The notes under the pieces were generated by a model. That model saw only the letters and a program-made list of their open reading frames with translations. It had not been told where the DNA came from and did not search any database. Shown here one piece after another: positions 23,525-31,436 of a stretch of DNA of 64,000 nucleotides. The stretch lies in NCBI RefSeq assembly GCF_000244955.1, contig NZ_CM001439.1, forward strand, positions 1 through 64,000, written 5' to 3'. A program made the translations under genes and the position numbers. The stretch's first letter is position 1, and every line of letters starts with the position of its first letter. The stretch comes from Saccharomonospora marina XMU15 (GTDB taxonomy: Bacteria > Actinomycetota > Actinomycetes > Mycobacteriales > Pseudonocardiaceae).

Positions 23525-24717
23525 GCCGCCCAGCTCTCCGACACACCCGACTCGCCCCTCGGGTTCTCGGCGTGCCGCGTTCGACCGGTGAGGAACCGTC
23601 GGTAATCCTGGCGTTCCGTCGAGATTCCTGAACCCGCCGAGCGGCGCAGGGCCGTGCGGAAAATCAGCACATCCTCATGGCTGATGAGGTGCAGCGGTAG
23701 CCCGGCTTCGCGCTGTTTGCGGATGAAGTCGCGCTGGAAGAAGCTGCCGCGCGCGACGAGGTCGTGCTCGGCTGCCCGCGCCAGCAGCGCGACGCAGCGT
23801 TCGACCGGGATCAGGCCGGCGTGCAGTCCGCAGGCCAGGATCTGCGAGGGCAGGTCGATCAGTTCGGCGTGTTCGCGCCAGGGCCGGATGGTGATGGCGA
23901 TGTGCCCGCCTGGCTTCAGGAACGGCACCAGTCCGGCGAGGATGCGGGTGAATCCGGCCAGCAGTCGGTGGTGCCCGATGTTGGCGAGGTTTCCGCGGTC
24001 GAGGGTGTTGCCGTAGAGGTGGTGGTACTTCTGTACCCCTGCGCCCGGCGCGACCGACACCTGCCCGTGCGTGGACGGCCCGTACGGCGGCGAGGTGACC
24101 ACCAGCGCCGCTTGCCCGGCGTACTCCGGCGGGAGCAGTGACGCGATCTGGCGGGCGTCGCCGTGGAACACCCGGCCCTCGTGCTCCACCCCGGCGTCGT
24201 GGGCGAGCGCGAGGTTGGCGCGGGCGACGTCGACCCAGTGCGGCTCGTACTCGATCCCGACCGCGCGGCGCCCCGCGTGCAGAGCTTCGACGAGGGTGGT
24301 GCCGATCCCGCACATCGGGTCGAGCACCAGGTCGCCCGGCTCGGTGTAGTGGGCGATCGCGTGCGTCGCGACGGCCGGGAGCATCTTCGCGGGATGCGCG
24401 GTCGACTCGGGCGTGTAGCGGCCCTTGCGCTGGGCAGCCGGTGAGGTCTGCGCGGTCGTCCACACCGACACCGCCACGTCTCCCGCCGAGTCGTCGGCGA
24501 CCCGCACGGGCGGTGTACCGGTGGTGCCGTCGAGGTCGTCGATGAGCGCGCGCGGGACGCGCTGGGTCGGCTCGTCCACCGGGTTCTCCTCACGGGCCGG
24601 GGCCGGGGCGGTAACTGCGTTGGACAGGGCGCGCGGGAAGCGGTCGTCAGCCACGGGCGTGCCTTCCTGGCGGTGGTCTCCGGGCTGGGCGGGGTTCGGC
24701 ACCTGGGCGTGGGTCAT
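23521..24717 (-). CDS. SPPY-type DNA N4/N6 methyltransferase
   Basis: A 398-residue protein with SAM-binding motif DPMCGIGTT at 133-141 and catalytic SPPY at 209-212 (VVTSPPYGPST). SPPY is usual for N4-cytosine enzymes, though some adenine enzymes share it. The first 90 residues are disordered; a FxPGGxxA-like LKPGGHIAITIRPWR segment completes the fold. It overlaps both neighbours by four bases (ATGA). The recognition site cannot be read from sequence. No restriction endonuclease is seen beside it, so it may act for epigenetic marking or anti-restriction. Confidence 0.88.
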   Translation of the reverse strand: MTHAQVPNPAQPGDHRQEGTPVADDRFPRALSNAVTAPAPAREENPVDEPTQRVPRALIDDLDGTTGTPPVRVADDSAGDVAVSVWTTAQTSPAAQRKGRYTPESTAHPAKMLPAVATHAIAHYTEPGDLVLDPMCGIGTTLVEALHAGRRAVGIEYEPHWVDVARANLALAHDAGVEHEGRVFHGDARQIASLLPPEYAGQAALVVTSPPYGPSTHGQVSVAPGAGVQKYHHLYGNTLDRGNLANIGHHRLLAGFTRILAGLVPFLKPGGHIAITIRPWREHAELIDLPSQILACGLHAGLIPVERCVALLARAAEHDLVARGSFFQRDFIRKQREAGLPLHLISHEDVLIFRTALRRSAGSGISTERQDYRRFLTGRTRHAENPRGESGVSESWAA

Positions 24718-25790
24718 CGGATGACTCCGCTCTCGAGTGCCGCGTCCGCCGGGCTCACACGAGGCGGCTCGTAGTCGTGCGGCTGGGCGAAGACGAGGAC
24801 GTCGGAGTGGATCCGCCGATGCGGTGCGGGCAGCCCGCGCACGACCGCGCGGTGTCGAGCCCGCGCCTCGTTCCCGGCCGTCGGACCGTCGGGCTCGGCG
24901 AGGGATTCGGCAGCGAACCGGCCGCCGCGCACCGGCGCGTGCAGGGCCACGATGTGCTGCAGGTAGAGCAGGTCGGCGTTCTGCGCGGAGGCCACGACCG
25001 CGCCGGTCGGGTCGATCAGCTCACCGGCGGGCCAGTCACAGTGAGTGAGAACTACGAGGATGCCGCCGACCCGCAGCAGCCGCGCCGCGACCAACGCCAC
25101 GAGGTCGCTGGACTGGTCGCCGCCGTGCTCGGGGCGCAGGCTCGTGATGATCAGGTCGGTGTCCGCCGGTGCGTCCCCGGCACCGTCGAACACCCCGTCG
25201 CCGATGCCCGTCCGCACCGACGGGAAGGCGGTCACGGCCGAGCGATCGGCGTCGCCGACAAGGTCCGCCCAGAACGGTCGCGCACCCGGACCGGTGGCGG
25301 CCGGGTCCACCGCGACGCGCACCACGCGGCCGGTCCGGTCAAGCGCCTCGACGGCGGCGAGCGCGTCGGCCAGCGCGTGGTCCGGCTCGGTTGCCGGGGC
25401 GTGGTCGATCACCCCGTCCGCGCCGATCGACGCGAGCGGCGCACGGCTACCGGAGGTCGGCCAGGGCAGCAGGGCGACCCGCCCGCCGGACTCGCTGAAC
25501 GAGCTGACGATCTTGCTGACGATCGGTTCCGGCCAGGCCGTGTCGAGCTCGATCGGAGCCGGGCCGGCCGTCCAGACCGTCGCCGGGGTGGGCGTCGCCG
25601 TGGACCCGCGCGACCGGGAGCGAGTGCTCGCCGAACCGGGCTTGGCGGGACTGACCCTGGTGGTGGTCGACGCGGTCGGATAGGGGCGGCGATCCCCGCC
25701 TCGGCGGGTGCCGGAGCGGGTGCTCGCTGGGCGAGTCGTGTCACCGCGCCGCTTCGGTCCGCGGCTCGTGGGGCGGTCGGACTGGGTCAT
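24714..25790 (-). CDS. Degenerate methyltransferase-like protein
   Basis: This 358-residue protein follows the layout of the downstream methyltransferase but lacks its catalytic motifs. After a 80-residue basic, Ser/Thr-rich start, DTAWPEPIVSKIVSSFSESG aligns with the segment before motif I, but the DPMCGIGT motif is replaced by RVALLPWPTS. The segment LIITSLRPEHGG stands where VVTSPPYG is in the neighbour. It is probably a non-catalytic partner or a decayed duplicate. The ATG at 25790 has a GAGGA ribosome site and is the first gene of the minus-strand operon. Confidence 0.65.
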   Translation of the reverse strand: MTQSDRPTSRGPKRRGDTTRPASTRSGTRRGGDRRPYPTASTTTRVSPAKPGSASTRSRSRGSTATPTPATVWTAGPAPIELDTAWPEPIVSKIVSSFSESGGRVALLPWPTSGSRAPLASIGADGVIDHAPATEPDHALADALAAVEALDRTGRVVRVAVDPAATGPGARPFWADLVGDADRSAVTAFPSVRTGIGDGVFDGAGDAPADTDLIITSLRPEHGGDQSSDLVALVAARLLRVGGILVVLTHCDWPAGELIDPTGAVVASAQNADLLYLQHIVALHAPVRGGRFAAESLAEPDGPTAGNEARARHRAVVRGLPAPHRRIHSDVLVFAQPHDYEPPRVSPADAALESGVIR

Positions 25791-26338
25791 GGAATCCTCG
25801 CAGAACCTCTGGGGTGCGCGCCGCGATACGTGGCGCTCTGTGACACCCCCCGACTCCGAAAAACGACCCACTTTTCCAGGGCTGTTACCTAATCTTTATC
25901 GTCAATATTCGGCGCGATTCGGGGTTAAATAATGCACATGAGGCTCGCGCGCGTGCTCGCGTAGAGCTTGTGTTGAGTCGTCCGTCGCGCGGGCTCCAAA
26001 ATTTTTCCGGCAACCTCAACGCGCGACGACAGTCCGGGCCGCCTCGCGGCCTGCCCTGCGTCCCGTGGGCCTATTACCGGATCGCCACCAAAACGCCACC
26101 AAAACACTGTTACTACAGCTCAGGGCCTATTACCGACGATCAATAAATGATCTTGTCTGACCTTCGCGGCGGGTGCTGCTCCAGGCTGTAGATGATCTTT
26201 GTGGCGCTTGGAGGCGGCTGTTCAAGATCATCGGTGGCGCTTTGGAGGCCATTTGGTGGCGGTTTCGTGGCGTTTTGGTGGACCTGATTTGGCTTCCTTG
26301 CGTGGTCACTGTTTCCCGGACCACGAAAAGGAGCCGTC
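25791..26338. promoter_or_regulatory. Repeat-rich divergent region between modification and transfer operons
   Basis: This 548-base gap has no convincing gene. It separates two divergent operons and must hold both promoters. It contains a 13-base direct repeat GGGCCTATTACCG (26067-26079 and 26123-26135), two tandem GCCACCAAAAC units (26084-26105), their inverse GTTTTGGTGG at 26272-26281, a GATCA-5-TGATC hairpin (26138-26152) and an imperfect repeat of GATCnnnnGTGGCGCTTGGAGGC type (26194-26215 and 26226-26249). It is less GC-rich than the genes. Possible roles are operators, oriT or a replication origin. Confidence 0.6.
26067..26281. repeat. Direct and inverted short repeats
   Basis: Within 215 bases: GGGCCTATTACCG twice, 56 bases apart; GCCACCAAAAC twice in tandem at 26084-26105; GTTTTGGTGG (their complement) at 26272-26281 with related TTTGGTGGCGGTTTCGTGGC just before it; and a GATCA/TGATC inverted repeat at 26138-26152. 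The opposed CCACCAAAAC arms are about 180 bases apart. The arrangement suggests multiple binding sites for one protein. Confidence 0.65.
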
Positions 26339-27394
26339 ATGGCCCCGAATCGCATATTCCGCCGCACGTCTTTCGAGCGTGACTCGCTTCCGCTGGATTC
26401 CGCGCGGACGGCGTTCGAGTGGTTGGTCACCGGGCCGAGCCCGGTCTCCATCGAGGGCTGGCTCTTCCCCGGTCTGCCCCGGCGGCGGGTGCCCCTCGAC
26501 GAGCTGCGGGACCTGCTTCTCGACGCCAACCTTCCGATGTCCACCGTGGACCCGATCTGGGTCCACCTGGTCACCCGTTCTCGCGACGAGGGCGGAACCT
26601 GGACCGTCGCGTGCGTCGGCGTCGCCCTGCCCGCGCTGTTCGCCATTGCCGCCGAGTTGTCCGCGCCGTACGCCGACGACCACCGCGACATCCACGCCGC
26701 GATTCTGACCGGCTTCCTGTCCGAGCTGGCGAGCATCGACCTCGCCAGGCCGTGGGTCATGTGGCGGCTGCGCTGCGCGGGCCTGCGCGCGGGACACCTC
26801 TTCATTCGCGAGGCACTCGACCGCCCGATGCCCACCGATGAGGATTTCCACTCCAGCGAACCCACCCCGCCGTGGGGGCACCCGGACTTCGTCCTCGCCC
26901 GCGCCGTCGCCGATGGGGCGATCACCGGCGACGAGGCCGAACTGATCGGCTCCACTCGCCTCGAGGACTACACACTCACTGCCGCTGCGGCCGACCGCGG
27001 CGTCAAGGTCACCGCCCTGCACTGGGTCCGCAGCCAGGCCGAAGCGCGCCTGCTCGCCTGGCTCACCGACCAGGCGCCGCACGACGACCCCGCCGACCGC
27101 CGCGAGCGCGACGTGGAGATCCGCGCGGTGAACGCCACAGCCATCACCGCCGCCGCGAGCGACGCCAGCCGTGCCCCGCGCCGACCGACCCGGAAGTCAC
27201 GCACGGTGACCAGGATCGGCGGAAAGTCGTTGGTCACGGTTCGGTCACGCGCCTGGAAAAAGGCCCCCGAATCCGGAGTCGAGGGCTGCGGGAGGACCCC
27301 AGCCGCTCCCGCGCACACCACCTCGCTCGACCGCTCGACCGGAACACCCCGGCAGCTGTCGAGCACGACTCCGGAGGTGCCGCGATGCGCCTGA
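26339..27394 (+). CDS. Unknown protein with sigma-region-4-like helix-turn-helix
   Basis: A 351-residue protein, first gene of the transfer operon. The region around residues 180-240 (FVLARAVADGAITGDEAELIGSTRLEDYTL and following) resembles a sigma-factor region 4-like helix-turn-helix fold. The first 170 residues are an unrecognised domain and the last 90 are basic and disordered. Homologues appear to be element-borne. It may regulate the transfer genes. AAAGGAG precedes the ATG. Its 3' end overlaps the next gene by 10 bases. Confidence 0.65.
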   Translation: MAPNRIFRRTSFERDSLPLDSARTAFEWLVTGPSPVSIEGWLFPGLPRRRVPLDELRDLLLDANLPMSTVDPIWVHLVTRSRDEGGTWTVACVGVALPALFAIAAELSAPYADDHRDIHAAILTGFLSELASIDLARPWVMWRLRCAGLRAGHLFIREALDRPMPTDEDFHSSEPTPPWGHPDFVLARAVADGAITGDEAELIGSTRLEDYTLTAAAADRGVKVTALHWVRSQAEARLLAWLTDQAPHDDPADRRERDVEIRAVNATAITAAASDASRAPRRPTRKSRTVTRIGGKSLVTVRSRAWKKAPESGVEGCGRTPAAPAHTTSLDRSTGTPRQLSSTTPEVPRCA

Positions 27395-27915
27395 CCCATT
27401 CGCCCGTCCGCCGCCGGCCAGACCGTCGCAGCAGCGACCGTCGGCCTCGCCGTGGACCCGTCCTCCTCCCGCTCGGAGCGGCTCGCCGAGCCCGCCGGGC
27501 TACCTCCTGCACCTCCCGGCCGACCACTCCTGCGTACACCACACCTCGGATGTCTTCCCTGTCGGCCGGCCGTCGTCGGACCACACTTCGGCGGAACCTC
27601 GCTCTGCTCACCGGCGTGGCCGTCGTCGCGCTGTTCGTGCCCGCCTCGGCCGCGCACGCGGACACCGTGGTGGTCGCCCTGGCCGGATCTGTAGATCAGG
27701 TTCTGACCAACATCCGCAACTGGGTGATGGGCATCCTCGCCGGCTTGGCGACCGTCTTCCTGTCCATCGGCGGGGTGCGCCGGGTGATGGGCGGCGGCGA
27801 TCCGGGCGAGCAGGAGAAGGCCAAGGAATGCTTCAAGGCCGCCGCAATCGGCTACGGCCTCGCCGCGCTCGCACCCCTGGTCGTCACCGTGCTCCAGGGC
27901 ATCGTGGGGGCCTGA
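27385..27915 (+). CDS. TrbC/VirB2-like pilin candidate, small membrane protein
   Basis: The C-terminal 120 residues hold a signal-like segment (LALLTGVAVVALFVPASAAHAD) with a likely AHA-D cleavage site and two further hydrophobic helices (NWVMGILAGLATVFLSIGGVRRVM, AAAIGYGLAALAPLVVTVLQG), the layout of VirB2/TrbC-type pilins. The start is uncertain. The ATG at 27385 (176 residues) has a good GGAGGTG site. An ATG at 27550 (121 residues) fits a normal signal peptide but lacks a ribosome site. It is followed directly by the channel gene, which supports a role in secretion. Confidence 0.65.
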   Translation: MRLTHSPVRRRPDRRSSDRRPRRGPVLLPLGAARRARRATSCTSRPTTPAYTTPRMSSLSAGRRRTTLRRNLALLTGVAVVALFVPASAAHADTVVVALAGSVDQVLTNIRNWVMGILAGLATVFLSIGGVRRVMGGGDPGEQEKAKECFKAAAIGYGLAALAPLVVTVLQGIVGA

Positions 27916-27918
27916 GCC

Positions 27919-30171
27919 ATGTCCACGACCAGGCCCGCCCGTCGTCGGACATCGACCGCTCCGACCGTCCACAGCCTGCGCTCCGACGAGCCCGCACCGG
28001 CTCGCCCAGAGGCCACCGGCGCCAGCCGGGAACTGCTCGCGCCTCCGGCCGCGAGCACGCGGCGTGCCAGTGGCCGGCGCACCCGGCCCGGACGATGGGT
28101 TCGGCGACTGCGCATGACGCGGAGCCGAGCGCTGGTGATGCTGGCGCTGAGCCTGGTCGTCCTGCTCGGCGGCACCCTCGCCGTCAGCGCCGCCGCAACC
28201 CCCGGCGGTCCGGCCGCCGCTCAGCCCGCGCCGCCCCCGCCCCTGCCGCTACCGACCGTCGACCCGTGCACACCGGACTCGCCGTTGCCGGTCTGCCATC
28301 TGCCCGCGCCCACGACCACTCCGCCGCTCACCGGCGTCCCGCTGCCGATCCCAACCGGGCCGAGCACGCCGGTGACGTGCTTCCCCGGTTCGCTGCAGTA
28401 CGAGTGCACGCACCCGTCCACCACGCCGGCTCCTCCCCCGTGCACGGGGGAGGGCTGCATCCCACAACCGCCGACTTCGGCACCGCCCACCAATCCCGGT
28501 ACCGGCCAGCCTGGCAGCGGTGACGACGGCGAGGCCGACTGCGGGATCACCGACATCGGCGGCTGCATCACCAACGCGATCAACGCGTTCTTCCGGGGCA
28601 TCGTCACCGCCGCGCTCAACCCGCTGCTGGACTTGTTGTCCAAGACGCTGCTGACCACTCCGACGCCCGACTCGCTGCCGCGGATCGGGGAGCTGTGGAC
28701 GAACTCCTGGCAGATCCTGCTCGCCTGCTACGGGATGTTGATCCTCATCGCCGGGATCCTGGTGATGGGCTACCAGACCCTGCAGACCCGGCACTCGATC
28801 AAGGAGATCGCGCCCCGGATCGTGGTCGGGTTCCTCGCCGGAGCCCTGTCGCTGTGGGTGGCGACCAAGGGCATCCAGATCGCCAACGGACTTGCCCAGG
28901 CGGTGATGGGCGGCGGCCTGGACGTCAGCTCGGCCGGCGAGACGTTGAAGAACCTCGTTCTTGGGTCGCTCAACGGCGGGATCTTCATCATCTTCATCGG
29001 CATCTTCCTCGCCGGGATGCTGATCGTCCTGCTGGTCACCTACGTCGTGCGCGTCGCGTTGACGGTGATCCTGATCGCCGGGGCACCGATCGCGCTGATG
29101 TTCCACGCGCTCCCGCAGACCGAGGGCATCGCGCGCTGGTGGTGGAAAGCGTTCGGTGGCTGCCTGGCCATCCAGGTTGTGCAGTCACTGACGTTGATCA
29201 CCGCGATGAAGGTGTTCCTCGCGCCCGGCGGGTTCACCCTGTTCGGCCCGACCGTCAGCGGGTTGGTCAACCTGCTCGTCGCGCTCGCGCTGATGTACAT
29301 CCTGTTCAAGATCCCGTTCTGGGTGCTGTCCTCGGTCAAAGGCAGCGGCGGTCGCTCGATCCTCGGCTCGATCGTGCGCGGCTTCATCGCCTACAAGACC
29401 TTCGGCCTGCTCGGTGGCCGAGGCGGCGGTGGCCGCAAGCCGCGCCCGTCCGGTGGCGGCGGTGGTCGCGGAGGCAACGGGGGCGGCGGTCGCGGACCAA
29501 CGGACCCCTACGCCCACACCCGCACCACCGCTGACGGCCAGTACATGCTGCCGCTGGCCGGTGTGCGCCGCAGCCGTCCGGCCGCCAAACCCAAGCCCGC
29601 TCCCGCGCCGAAACCGAAGGCCGGGCCGGGCCGCCAGCTGGCGCTGCCACTCGGGGACGACTGGCCGGAGAACAAGCCGGTCCTCGGGCGCGACGGCCAG
29701 TACCGGTTGCCGCTGGACGCCGAGCGCGTCAAGCCGACGCCGCCTCCGGCATCACCCAACCAGCCGGGCGGTCGGCGTCGGGGCGGGCAGCAGCTGGAGT
29801 TGCCGTTCGACCCGTACAAGGGCAACCGGCCGACTCGCTCCGGGCAGTACCCGCTGCCGCTGGACGGTGTGCGCCGCACGCCGCGCCCGTCGAGCCCGCC
29901 GCCTCCGGCCGCACCCCCGGCTCGGTCGCGCGGCACTCAGATGGAGCTGCCCTTCGATCCGTACAAGGGCAACCGGGCCACCCGCTCCGGGCAGTTCCCG
30001 CTCCCGCTGGACGGCGTGCGCCGCACACCGCGCCCGTCGACCCCGACACCGGCGACGCCACCACCGCGACCCGCCTCGCCCGCCGGGCAGCAGCTCCGGC
30101 TCCCGCTGGACCTGCCGAAACCACCGCGGCGCACCTCGCCGCCACCACCCAAGCCCGGAGGTAAGTCGTGA
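27919..30171 (+). CDS. TrbL/VirB6-like membrane channel protein with repeat tail
   Basis: This 750-residue protein has one early membrane segment (residues 75-95), a Pro/Thr-rich stretch, then at least six membrane helices between about 210 and 500 (for example IFIIFIGIFLAGMLIVLLV, LLVALALMYILFKIPFWVLSSV), the pattern of TrbL/VirB6-like inner-membrane channel proteins. The tail (about 510-750) is a Gly/Pro/Arg-rich region with repeated short motifs ending in LPLD or LPFD. It probably forms part of the conjugation channel. It lies 3 bases after the pilin-like gene and overlaps the PrgI gene (GTGA). Confidence 0.82.
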   Translation: MSTTRPARRRTSTAPTVHSLRSDEPAPARPEATGASRELLAPPAASTRRASGRRTRPGRWVRRLRMTRSRALVMLALSLVVLLGGTLAVSAAATPGGPAAAQPAPPPPLPLPTVDPCTPDSPLPVCHLPAPTTTPPLTGVPLPIPTGPSTPVTCFPGSLQYECTHPSTTPAPPPCTGEGCIPQPPTSAPPTNPGTGQPGSGDDGEADCGITDIGGCITNAINAFFRGIVTAALNPLLDLLSKTLLTTPTPDSLPRIGELWTNSWQILLACYGMLILIAGILVMGYQTLQTRHSIKEIAPRIVVGFLAGALSLWVATKGIQIANGLAQAVMGGGLDVSSAGETLKNLVLGSLNGGIFIIFIGIFLAGMLIVLLVTYVVRVALTVILIAGAPIALMFHALPQTEGIARWWWKAFGGCLAIQVVQSLTLITAMKVFLAPGGFTLFGPTVSGLVNLLVALALMYILFKIPFWVLSSVKGSGGRSILGSIVRGFIAYKTFGLLGGRGGGGRKPRPSGGGGGRGGNGGGGRGPTDPYAHTRTTADGQYMLPLAGVRRSRPAAKPKPAPAPKPKAGPGRQLALPLGDDWPENKPVLGRDGQYRLPLDAERVKPTPPPASPNQPGGRRRGGQQLELPFDPYKGNRPTRSGQYPLPLDGVRRTPRPSSPPPPAAPPARSRGTQMELPFDPYKGNRATRSGQFPLPLDGVRRTPRPSTPTPATPPPRPASPAGQQLRLPLDLPKPPRRTSPPPPKPGGKS
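29790..30040 (+). repeat. Coding repeat in the channel protein tail
   Basis: Two copies of a coding unit encode LELPFDPYKGNRPTRSGQYP and MELPFDPYKGNRATRSGQFP followed by LPLDGVRRTPRPS, spaced about 130 bases. Shorter related motifs (QYMLPLAGVRRSRP, QYRLPLDAER, QLRLPLDLP) lie before and after. The spacing and conservation point to repeat expansion under selection. Confidence 0.75.
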
Positions 30172-31436
30172 CTTCGCCCGTTCGCATTCCCGCCGACGTC
30201 GACATGGCCGACAAAGTGATCGGCCCGTTGACCGCCCGCCAACTAGCGATCCTCGCGGTGACCGGCCTCGTGCTCTACGCCGGGTGGACCACCACTCGAG
30301 CGGTTGTGCCGCTCCCGGTGTTCCTCGCGCTGGCCATCCCGATCGGGGTGAGCGCGGCCGTCATCGCGCTCGGTCAGCGCGATGGGATCTCGATGGACCG
30401 CCTGCTGGTCGCCGCGATCCGGCAACGCATGGGACCGCGCCACCGGGTCGCCGCCCCCGAAGGCGTTCGCCCCGCGCCGGAATGGCTGACCAGCCAGACC
30501 GCCTCCTCGAGTGCGAACCGGACCGCTGGCAAGGGCAAGTCGGCCAAGGCCAGGAGCAAAGCGGCGGTGCCCGAGCAGATCTCGCCGTCGGCGTTGCGGC
30601 TACCCGCCGAAGCGGTCACCGACACCGGCGTGGTCGACCTGGGCACCGACGGTCTGGCCGTCGTCGCGGTCGCCTCAACGGTGAACTTCGCGCTGCGGAC
30701 GCCGTCCGAGCAGGAGTCTCTGGTCGCGTCCTTCGGCCGCTACTTGCACAGCCTGACCGCCCCGGTGCAGGTGCTGGTGCGCACCGAACGGCTCGACCTG
30801 TCCGGCCAGATCGCCGAGCTGCGGGCGCGCGCGGGCGGGCTGCCGCACCCTGCGTTGGAGGCTGCCGCCGTCGAGCACGCCGACTACCTGGTGCAGCTCG
30901 GCGAGCAGACCGACCTGCTGCGGCGCCAGGTGCTGTTGATCCTGCGCGAGCCGATGGGTGCCGCTGGCCCGACTGACGGGCTCGGCGGGCCCGGCCCGCT
31001 GGCCGTGTTGTCCTCGCTGACCCGCGGCAAACGCCGCGCGAATGCCGAGACCACACAGGCGAGCGCCGGGGCGCGGCGGGCGGCGGAGTCACGGCTGGTG
31101 CGCCGCCTCAGTGAGGCGATCGAGCTGCTCGCTCCCGCCGGGATCGTGGTCACCCCGCTGGACGCCGGGCAGGCCACCGCCGTGCTCGCCTCGGCGTGCA
31201 ACCCCGACACCCTACTGCCGCCCTCGGCGGCCCTGGCCGGTGCCGACGAGGTCATCACCACCGCCGGCAGCACCGACCCGGACGACGGCGACCTCGCCGA
31301 GGACCGCCCGTTCTGGCAAGGCGACGACCGTGCCGCGGTCGACCAGGACGAGTACGGCCCGGACGACGGCGAGGTCGACGACTGGGACTACGAGGACGAA
31401 GACGACGACTACCCGGAGAGGGGGCGGTTGTCATGA
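30168..31436 (+). CDS. PrgI/VirB3-like membrane protein
   Basis: This 422-residue protein begins with a PrgI-family domain: TSPVRIPADVDMADKVIGPLT, then two close hydrophobic helices (QLAILAVTGLVLYAGW and VVPLPVFLALAIPIGVSAAVIAL). PrgI/VirB3-like proteins sit next to VirB4 ATPases and help build the secretion channel. The rest is soluble and ends in a strongly acidic tail (DDGEVDDWDYEDEDDDYPE). GTG start overlaps the channel gene (GTGA) and the stop overlaps the VirB4 start (ATGA). Confidence 0.85.
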   Translation: MTSPVRIPADVDMADKVIGPLTARQLAILAVTGLVLYAGWTTTRAVVPLPVFLALAIPIGVSAAVIALGQRDGISMDRLLVAAIRQRMGPRHRVAAPEGVRPAPEWLTSQTASSSANRTAGKGKSAKARSKAAVPEQISPSALRLPAEAVTDTGVVDLGTDGLAVVAVASTVNFALRTPSEQESLVASFGRYLHSLTAPVQVLVRTERLDLSGQIAELRARAGGLPHPALEAAAVEHADYLVQLGEQTDLLRRQVLLILREPMGAAGPTDGLGGPGPLAVLSSLTRGKRRANAETTQASAGARRAAESRLVRRLSEAIELLAPAGIVVTPLDAGQATAVLASACNPDTLLPPSAALAGADEVITTAGSTDPDDGDLAEDRPFWQGDDRAAVDQDEYGPDDGEVDDWDYEDEDDDYPERGRLS

